A stretch of 64,000 nt of DNA, taken from positions 124,001-188,000 of the forward strand of contig CAKUAI010000003.1 of assembly GCA_934636245.1 (NCBI GenBank), in the 5' to 3' direction. The notes beneath the pieces were generated by a model. It was given only the letters and a program-made list of their open reading frames with translations. It did no database searches and was not told the DNA's origin. The position numbers and the translations under genes were made by a program. Shown here one piece after another: positions 58,779-64,000 of this stretch (position 1 is its first letter; each line of letters begins with the position of its first letter). The DNA comes from an uncultured Coriobacteriales bacterium. GTDB taxonomy: Bacteria > Actinomycetota > Coriobacteriia > Coriobacteriales > UMGS124.

Positions 58779-60242
58779 TTACCTCACGTTGAAGAAGACC
58801 TGCGAGGGGTCGGTGCTGACGGAGCCGTCGGCTGCGACGCCGCGAACCATAAGCAGGTAGCCGCCGGCCTTCTCGGGCGTGAACTCAAACTTCCAGTTGA
58901 TCCAGCGAGAGACGTCGGTGTCGCCCAGCTCGTAGGTCGTCCACGTGGCGCCCTTGTCCATGGAGATCTCGACGGCGGTCACGGGTACCTCGTAAGCGTC
59001 GGCAAAGCCCTGGAACTCAATGGTCTCGCCCAGCGGGAAGATGGTGCCGTTCTTGACGTAGAAGATGGAGGTGTTCGGCTTGTTGAACATCTCGCCGGTC
59101 TTGGGGTTCGTGAAGCCCTGGAAAATGCGAGGAGCGTTGTCCTCATAGGTGAACTTCAGCTCAACAACGCGCTTGGTGTAGTGGCAGCCACCGGCAGGGG
59201 CGGTCCAAAGCTGGACGGGGTAGCCCTGGAGCATGCCGAGGGGCTCGCCGTTGATCTCGGTCACGAGCATCATGCTGTCGAGGTACTCGTAGACGTACTC
59301 CATGGGCAGCGGGTACACGTCCCAGCCGTCATCGGCAACGGAGTGCATGGCGGTGGCGGCGGGGTCGACGCCGGCATCCTCAAGGATGGTGGCCAGCGGG
59401 ATGCCCTTGACGACGACGTTGCACACATAGGCGCCGGCGGGCGGGTTGGTCTGGCAGTCCATCTTGATGGTGCGCTCAACCATCTGGTCCTCGTAGTCGG
59501 AGAGCTTGAAGGTGAACGGGTTGGAGGCCGCGTCGCCGTCGACGGTGATCTCCCAGTTCTCATAAGCCTCGACCGACGTGTCGTTGTCGGGGGTCACGCC
59601 GCGGTGGTCGTTGTTCTCCCAGTAATAGAAGACCTCGTCGGTGTCGGTGATGGTGTCCTGCGTGAAGCTGAACGTGGCGCCCGACAGGTCGGAGACGTTG
59701 GAGACGCCCATGTAGGCCTCGTTGTACTTCACGAGGTCCCACATCTCGAACTCGCCGGTGGCGGGGCTCACATAGTGACACGAGTCGCAGCTACCGCCCA
59801 GGGCGGCGAACTCCGCGCTCGTGTTGTGGATGGCGTGCATGCTGTCCTGGAAGTACAGCGCCTTGGAGTGGCACATGTAGCAGAACTTGATGGTCGCGTC
59901 GACGTTATAGGGGTTCCACAGCTCGGGGTGCGGCATATCCATTTCCTGGGTTACATCCAGGATGGAGGTGTGGCAGCCGCTTTCGGTGCAGCCGCGCTTG
60001 TCGCCCTTGAGCGAAGTGGTGTTCCACAGGAACGGGTCGCTCGGAATGGTCTGGAGCTGCGTGCCGTCCTCGAGCGTCACAACCTCAGGGGAGTGCTCCG
60101 CCATTGCGACGGCGGCCTTGTCCTTCTGAGCGACCTCCTCAGCCATGCCCGTGTTCGGTGCCAGGCCGGCGGCCATCATTGTGCCAGCAAGCACGCATGC
60201 GGCGCCGCATGCCAGCAACCTTGTGGCAATCCTTCCCTCCAT
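58779..60242 (-). CDS. exported multihaem cytochrome c - sulfite-oxidase-fold fusion
   Basis: 487 residues. Signal segment (RLLACGAACVLAGTMMAAGL), then three candidate haem sites: CTESGCH (CX4CH, about 87), CYMCH (about 122) and CDSCH (about 152). A sulfite-oxidase-type domain has KMDCQTNPPAGAYVCNVVVK (Mo-ligand Cys about 262) and NGEPLGMLQGYPVQLW. An Ig-like dimerisation domain (about 385-487; VEISMDKGATW) closes it. ATG 60242 with AAAGGGG upstream. It is probably an exported molybdoenzyme with built-in electron relay. The divergent LuxR (60603) is the likely regulator. Substrate unknown. Confidence 0.88.
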   Translation of the reverse strand: MEGRIATRLLACGAACVLAGTMMAAGLAPNTGMAEEVAQKDKAAVAMAEHSPEVVTLEDGTQLQTIPSDPFLWNTTSLKGDKRGCTESGCHTSILDVTQEMDMPHPELWNPYNVDATIKFCYMCHSKALYFQDSMHAIHNTSAEFAALGGSCDSCHYVSPATGEFEMWDLVKYNEAYMGVSNVSDLSGATFSFTQDTITDTDEVFYYWENNDHRGVTPDNDTSVEAYENWEITVDGDAASNPFTFKLSDYEDQMVERTIKMDCQTNPPAGAYVCNVVVKGIPLATILEDAGVDPAATAMHSVADDGWDVYPLPMEYVYEYLDSMMLVTEINGEPLGMLQGYPVQLWTAPAGGCHYTKRVVELKFTYEDNAPRIFQGFTNPKTGEMFNKPNTSIFYVKNGTIFPLGETIEFQGFADAYEVPVTAVEISMDKGATWTTYELGDTDVSRWINWKFEFTPEKAGGYLLMVRGVAADGSVSTDPSQVFFNVR

Positions 60243-60602
60243 GATGTGTCCCCTTTCTTTGTGGTGCACCGTATGCACGCGGATACACCGCCCTCGGGTC
60301 GCGCCTCCCTTTTGACGCGACGCCCTTCGGACTCAGCGTAGGCGCGAGGGGCGGGTTTGTCTTCAAGAGAAACCTCTGATTTCGAAAATGGGGCCTTTTG
60401 AGGATTGATAGGGGTATCTGCCTGGTCTTTTTGCTACACTGGCACCAAGGTGTGGATGCTATCAATAGAAACTGTTGATGCGTTTCGGGGGAGTCGTGCC
60501 AACTGGTTCTGTTGTTTTGGCCTGTATGTGGCAAATGTCGCATCTTTGTTTGCATAAGTTTGCGCCGTTTGATAGGGCGCGGCCAAAGGGGAGCTGGGGC
60601 GC

Positions 60603-62114
60603 ATGGCTGATAGGCGAGAAGGCATTGGGGAGGATGGGGCCGCGGTTGTCGGTGGCCCGTCCATGCGTCGGATTGCACGCGCCGTCTCATGGGTCAATGT
60701 GGTCGGTTTTGCGCTGTGTCAGGTGTGGAACGTCTTGTGCGTTGCCCTGCCCGATCCCGTGACATATGGCGAGCCGTTCCACGACCTTCGCTGGTTGTCG
60801 CTGCTTACCGCGCTGGTCATGTGCATTGTGGCCGTCGTCCGTCGTCAGTCGATTCTTGCGGCTGCTCATCGCATCTCGACGTTCGTCGTTCTTGCTGCCA
60901 TTTCCGCCGCGAGCAGTTTGCTCGGACCGGTGAGCGTCCTGTTCCCCGTTGCGTCTGAGCTGCTCATTCATCTGGCGGCCGTGGGCGTCGGCGTCGGATT
61001 TGCAGGGCTGTTCGTGTTGTGGTATGTGCGCTTCTTTGAAACGGGCGACATGATGGGGCTCGCCTTTAGCGTGGTTGCCGCGGCCCTGCTTTCCTATCCT
61101 ATGGCAAACGTCCTGGATACCGACCAGATCAGCCCGTGGGCTTCCGCCTTTGCGGGGTCGTTGCTGCCGTTGTGCTCTGCCATATGCTTTTGGGCGGGCA
61201 GCCGTTTCTCACGGGGCCAGGTGGTAGATGAAGAGACAAGTGCGCCCACGACGTCTGAGGCGCTCGACGACGGTTCGCCCGAAAGTGCGCTCCCGGCTGT
61301 GGACGCCGCTTCACGCCGGCTCTTCCTGCGGTTTGCGGCCTGCCTTTTTATAGTTGTCTGCGTTACGGAGACGGCTCGCAACCTGCTGCTGGGAGGCACG
61401 GCAATCAGTTTTTACTCTGGCCTTGCCAATCTGGGCGGCCTGATGCTCAAAATCGGCTGCGCGGCATGGCTTGTCTCGGTGTTTGACGCGCGCGACGCGC
61501 GGGGTGTCTCGCTGGCATACCGTATCGCGTTCATCATGCTGTTGGGCGTTGTGCTCTGCACGCCGCTTCTGCTGCAAGGCAACCTTTTGGCGCACATGCT
61601 GCTTGACGTGGGGTCGTTTTTCTTCCAGCTTGTCGTGCTCATGGTTGCCTACCAGATAGGCGTCGGCCTGCGAATCGGCCCTGTCGTCGTGTTCGCCTCG
61701 GCCCGCGCTGTGTGGGCGGCCGGGGTCATGGCGGGCATCGCGATCGCCCAGCTGTGGGGAGGCCCCGCGGCCGTGCAGGCTTTCGCGGTGGTTTTGGGAA
61801 TCGCCGTGGCCGCGGCCTTCACCTTCATGTTCACCGAGAGGGATTGCACCGACGTCCTGGCAAGCCTGCCAGAGCCCGACCACGCGCCGCGCTTCAGGGA
61901 GAAGTGCGAGCATGTGGCGGGACGTTACGGCTTGTCGGCCCGTGAACTCGAGGTCCTCATCCTCATGGCCAAGGGCCGGTCGGCCTCGCGTGTGGCTGAA
62001 GACTTGGGTGTCACGCTGGCCACGATCAATTCGCACGTCAACCATATCTATCGCAAGCTCGGGGTCCACTCGCGCCAGGAGCTCATCGACGTGATCGAGC
62101 AGAACGCGGGTTAG
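60603..62114 (+). CDS. membrane-embedded LuxR-family transcriptional regulator
   Basis: 503 residues. About twelve hydrophobic segments, and a C-terminal HTH: LSARELEVLILMAKGRSASR, then VTLATINSHVNHIYRKLGVH. GGGGAG about 9 nt before the ATG; a second Met at 60663 is possible. It is divergent from the haem/Mo gene (360-bp gap) and ends 6 nt from the stop of the converging Mo-co-dimer gene, so the three belong together. Confidence 0.9.
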   Translation: MADRREGIGEDGAAVVGGPSMRRIARAVSWVNVVGFALCQVWNVLCVALPDPVTYGEPFHDLRWLSLLTALVMCIVAVVRRQSILAAAHRISTFVVLAAISAASSLLGPVSVLFPVASELLIHLAAVGVGVGFAGLFVLWYVRFFETGDMMGLAFSVVAAALLSYPMANVLDTDQISPWASAFAGSLLPLCSAICFWAGSRFSRGQVVDEETSAPTTSEALDDGSPESALPAVDAASRRLFLRFAACLFIVVCVTETARNLLLGGTAISFYSGLANLGGLMLKIGCAAWLVSVFDARDARGVSLAYRIAFIMLLGVVLCTPLLLQGNLLAHMLLDVGSFFFQLVVLMVAYQIGVGLRIGPVVVFASARAVWAAGVMAGIAIAQLWGGPAAVQAFAVVLGIAVAAAFTFMFTERDCTDVLASLPEPDHAPRFREKCEHVAGRYGLSARELEVLILMAKGRSASRVAEDLGVTLATINSHVNHIYRKLGVHSRQELIDVIEQNAG

Positions 62115-62120
62115 TGATCT

Positions 62121-62411
62121 CTAGTCTCTAGCTGCGAAGACCTCAAACTCCACACTGTCGGGCAGGGGACTCGCGTCGCCATCCTCATTGATGGAGCGCA
62201 CAAGCAGCTGGTAGAGCCCCTCTTGTTCAGGCGTGTAAGAGAAATGCCAGGTCAAGAGCTTGCCGGGGACGGCACCCTCGGTTGCGTGGCGCGTCCAGGT
62301 GGCGCCCCCGTCGAGTGAGAACTCAACGGCGACGATGGCCTTGTCGAAGTCGTCGGCATACCCTTCAAAGTTCATGGGCTTTCCAACGGTTCCCGCGATG
62401 CGTCCAAGCAT
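62121..62411 (-). CDS. stand-alone Mo-co-dimerisation (Ig-like) domain protein
   Basis: 96 residues. FEGYADDFDKAIVAVEFSLD, GGATWTRHA, WHFSYTPEQEGLYQLLVRSI and SVEFEVFAARD: the same domain as the C-terminus of the 58779 protein and the 90-residue protein at 50014. GGAGG 6-7 nt before the ATG at 62411. No signal peptide or catalytic part. It lies beside the LuxR regulator of the Mo/haem module. It may be a detached or regulatory domain; function unknown. Confidence 0.8.
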   Translation of the reverse strand: MLGRIAGTVGKPMNFEGYADDFDKAIVAVEFSLDGGATWTRHATEGAVPGKLLTWHFSYTPEQEGLYQLLVRSINEDGDASPLPDSVEFEVFAARD

Positions 62412-62553
62412 GGCTGCCTCCAAAATGTGTGCGTGATTGTGCAGACAAGGTTCTCACGCGGTGCCCACTTGGTCAACAGGCAAGTCTGTGCGGCGCTGTG
62501 TTTGGGTCAAGACGCTTGCAATTGTGTTGCATGCGGGATACTATTGCGCTCGA

Positions 62554-62573
62554 TAAACCCCCCGGGGGTATGT
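62554..62573. promoter_or_regulatory. CsoR-type operator
   Basis: TAAACCCCCCGGGGGTATGT: a C-run/G-run palindrome closely matching known CsoR/RcnR operators, 24 nt before the csoR start. It would repress the csoR-copA operon. Confidence 0.8.
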
Positions 62574-62597
62574 GTCGCATAAGAACGGGATGATGGA

Positions 62598-62990
62598 ATG
62601 AGCGATTGCTGTTGCGCGCATCATGCGGACATGCCTGAAGAGGTGCCGCAAGCCACAGTTTCAACCGAGGAAGAACAACCTCATGACCAGGCATGTTGCT
62701 GTGCAAAGTACAAAGCAACGCCGCGCGGCGAGGAGTTTCAGGCCGACCTGCAGCGCAGGCTCAACCGCGCCATCGGCCAGCTCAACGGCGTGAAGGCGAT
62801 GCTTGACGACAACCGTTATTGTGGTGACGTCCTGACGCAGCTTGCCGCTGCGGAGAGTGCCGTGCATCGCGTGAGCGAGATGATCCTGCGAAACCACATG
62901 CAAACATGCGTGGTGGAGCAGATTCGCGCGGGGCATGACGAGGTCGTCGACGAGGCGATGGACTTGATTCACAGGTTTGGAGGAAGGTAA
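62598..62990 (+). CDS. csoR: CsoR-family copper-sensing repressor
   Basis: 130 residues. The DUF156 core has the Cys-His-Cys copper ligand set: Cys in NRYCGDV (about 74), His in LRNHMQTC (about 99) and the next Cys (about 103). An N-terminal extension of about 45 residues is Cys/His-rich (DCCCAHHADM; ACCCAKYK), which most CsoR proteins lack. GATGGA lies before the ATG. It is followed directly by copA (no gap). A matching operator is at 62554. Confidence 0.92.
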   Translation: MSDCCCAHHADMPEEVPQATVSTEEEQPHDQACCCAKYKATPRGEEFQADLQRRLNRAIGQLNGVKAMLDDNRYCGDVLTQLAAAESAVHRVSEMILRNHMQTCVVEQIRAGHDEVVDEAMDLIHRFGGR

Positions 62991-64000
62991 GTGGCAACTC
63001 AGGTATTCGACGTCACGGGCATGACCTGCGCGGCGTGCTCGGCTCGCGTCGAGAAGACGACGAGCGCGGTGCCCGGTGTGGAAAAGGCCGTGGTCAACCT
63101 GCTCAAGAACAGCATGGAGGTCACGTACTCGGGCGACGAGGCGGTCCTCGCCGCAATCAGCGACGCTGTGGACAAGGCTGGCTACGGCGCCATCCCGCGT
63201 GCCGCGCAAGGCGCATCGGCTGGCGCGGTGGCTCAGAAGGGGCCTGCCGGACCCACGCCGGCGCAGATCGCCCAAGCCGAGGCAAAGCGCGTGCGTATCC
63301 GCCTCATCGTGAGCTTCATCTTTACGATCCCGCTGTTTTACCTGGACATGGGCCATATGTACGGCTGGCCCCTGCCGGGTATTTTCTTGGGCCACGAGAA
63401 CATGATGACGTTTGGACTCACGCAGTTCCTGCTCGTCATCCCTGTTATCGCCATCAACTTCAAGTTCTTCCGCAACGGACTCAAGGGTCTCATCCACAAG
63501 GCCCCCAACATGGACACGCTTGTGGCGCTGGGCACGGCTGCGTCCACGCTCTACAGCATCGCGGCCCTGTACCGCATTGGGTATGCGCTCGGCCATGGCG
63601 ACATGGACGGGGCGCATGCGGCGGCAATGGACCTGTACTTCGAGAGCGCCGGCATGATTCTCACGCTCATCACGCTGGGCAAGTACTTCGAGGCGCGCGC
63701 AAAGGGCCGCACGACCGACGCCATCGCCTCGCTCATGAACCTGGCCCCCAAGACGGCGGTGCTCGTGGGCGACGACGGCGCGGAGCGTGAGGTGCCGGTT
63801 GAGCAGGTGCAGGTGGGCGACATCTTGGTTGTCCGCACGGGTACGGGTGTGCCGGTCGACGGCGTGGTGGTCGATGGCTCGGCCGCGCTCGACGAGTCGG
63901 CGCTCACCGGCGAGAGCGTGCCGGTGGACAAGACTGCGGGGGGCGAGCTTTCCGCAGGTACGGTGGTTGTTTCGGGCTATGTTCGCATGCGCGCCACGCG
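62991..64000 (+). CDS. copA: copper-translocating P-type ATPase (5' part)
   Basis: 336 codons up to the window edge, incomplete at the 3' end. It starts at GTG 62991, one base after the csoR stop, with GGAGGAAGG upstream inside csoR. An N-terminal heavy-metal domain has GMTCAACS (CxxC copper site), then membrane helices and the actuator segment (VPVDGVVVDGSAALDESALT then GESVPVDK). The CPC transmembrane motif and the DKTGT phosphorylation site lie beyond the window. It exports Cu(I) across the membrane; CsoR upstream is the regulator. Confidence 0.95.
   Translation, partial: MATQVFDVTGMTCAACSARVEKTTSAVPGVEKAVVNLLKNSMEVTYSGDEAVLAAISDAVDKAGYGAIPRAAQGASAGAVAQKGPAGPTPAQIAQAEAKRVRIRLIVSFIFTIPLFYLDMGHMYGWPLPGIFLGHENMMTFGLTQFLLVIPVIAINFKFFRNGLKGLIHKAPNMDTLVALGTAASTLYSIAALYRIGYALGHGDMDGAHAAAMDLYFESAGMILTLITLGKYFEARAKGRTTDAIASLMNLAPKTAVLVGDDGAEREVPVEQVQVGDILVVRTGTGVPVDGVVVDGSAALDESALTGESVPVDKTAGGELSAGTVVVSGYVRMRAT

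Overview
The window looks like a chromosomal segment of a gut-type Coriobacteriia bacterium, most likely family Eggerthellaceae (Actinomycetota). This is inferred from high GC, many Tat-exported FAD-dependent reductases of the fumarate/urocanate-reductase superfamily, LuxR-type regulators whose HTH is fused to a polytopic membrane domain, and exported molybdopterin/multihaem proteins. Genus and species cannot be read from the sequence alone.

Layout. 0-2 kb: a hypothetical protein, an integrase remnant and a low-molecular-weight phosphatase. 2.2-6.5 kb: two divergent Tat flavoproteins around a perfect 15-bp palindrome. 7.2-10.3 kb: a primase-helicase-PLD conflict-type protein. 10.4-15.6 kb: a membrane LuxR regulator and a flavoprotein with an N-terminal FMN-binding domain, in repeat-rich DNA. 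15.8-18.5 kb: an Fe-S flavoprotein, an MFS transporter and a DUF523 protein. 18.5-22.3 kb: a divergent LuxR/flavoprotein pair; this flavoprotein carries its FMN-binding domain at the C-terminus. 22.4-27.1 kb: a small exported protein, an ECF sigma/anti-sigma pair, a transglutaminase-like protein and a DedA protein. 27.4-35.5 kb: three LysR regulators, a flavoprotein gene with an in-frame amber codon, an exported Fe-S flavodoxin-like protein, a HipB-like regulator and another flavoprotein. 35.5-38.3 kb: structured repeats around a nuclease-like hypothetical gene and a flavoprotein remnant. 38.4-41.4 kb: two alpha/beta hydrolases, each coupled to a tiny membrane protein, a TetR regulator and tRNA-Arg(ACG). 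41.8-50.3 kb: LysR/flavoprotein and LuxR/flavoprotein pairs, hslO, and a stand-alone Mo-co-dimerisation-like protein. 50.4-54.0 kb: a sigma-membrane protein-ABC transporter operon. 54.2-55.9 kb: a decayed island holding an Abi/HEPN gene. 56-62.4 kb: an orphan solute-binding protein and a molybdenum/haem exported module with its LuxR regulator. 62.5-64 kb: csoR-copA, cut by the window edge.

How it works together. Most of the window is a set of exported reductase cassettes. Each usually has one Tat-signal flavoprotein (or Mo/haem protein) beside its own one-component regulator (membrane LuxR or LysR). This fits respiration on many alternative organic acceptors, each switched on by its own inducer. 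Substrates are not readable from sequence; the C-terminal substrate/FAD loops differ strongly between paralogues.

Non-coding structure is unusually rich. There are six copies of a 120-150 nt long-hairpin element with fixed internal spacing, a hairpin repeat family downstream of two flavoprotein genes in which some stems vary in a compensating way, REP-like GGGACGGGTGCA elements in inverted pairs, and three related copies of a flavoprotein 3' flank that carry vestigial stop-codon-proximal coding sequence.
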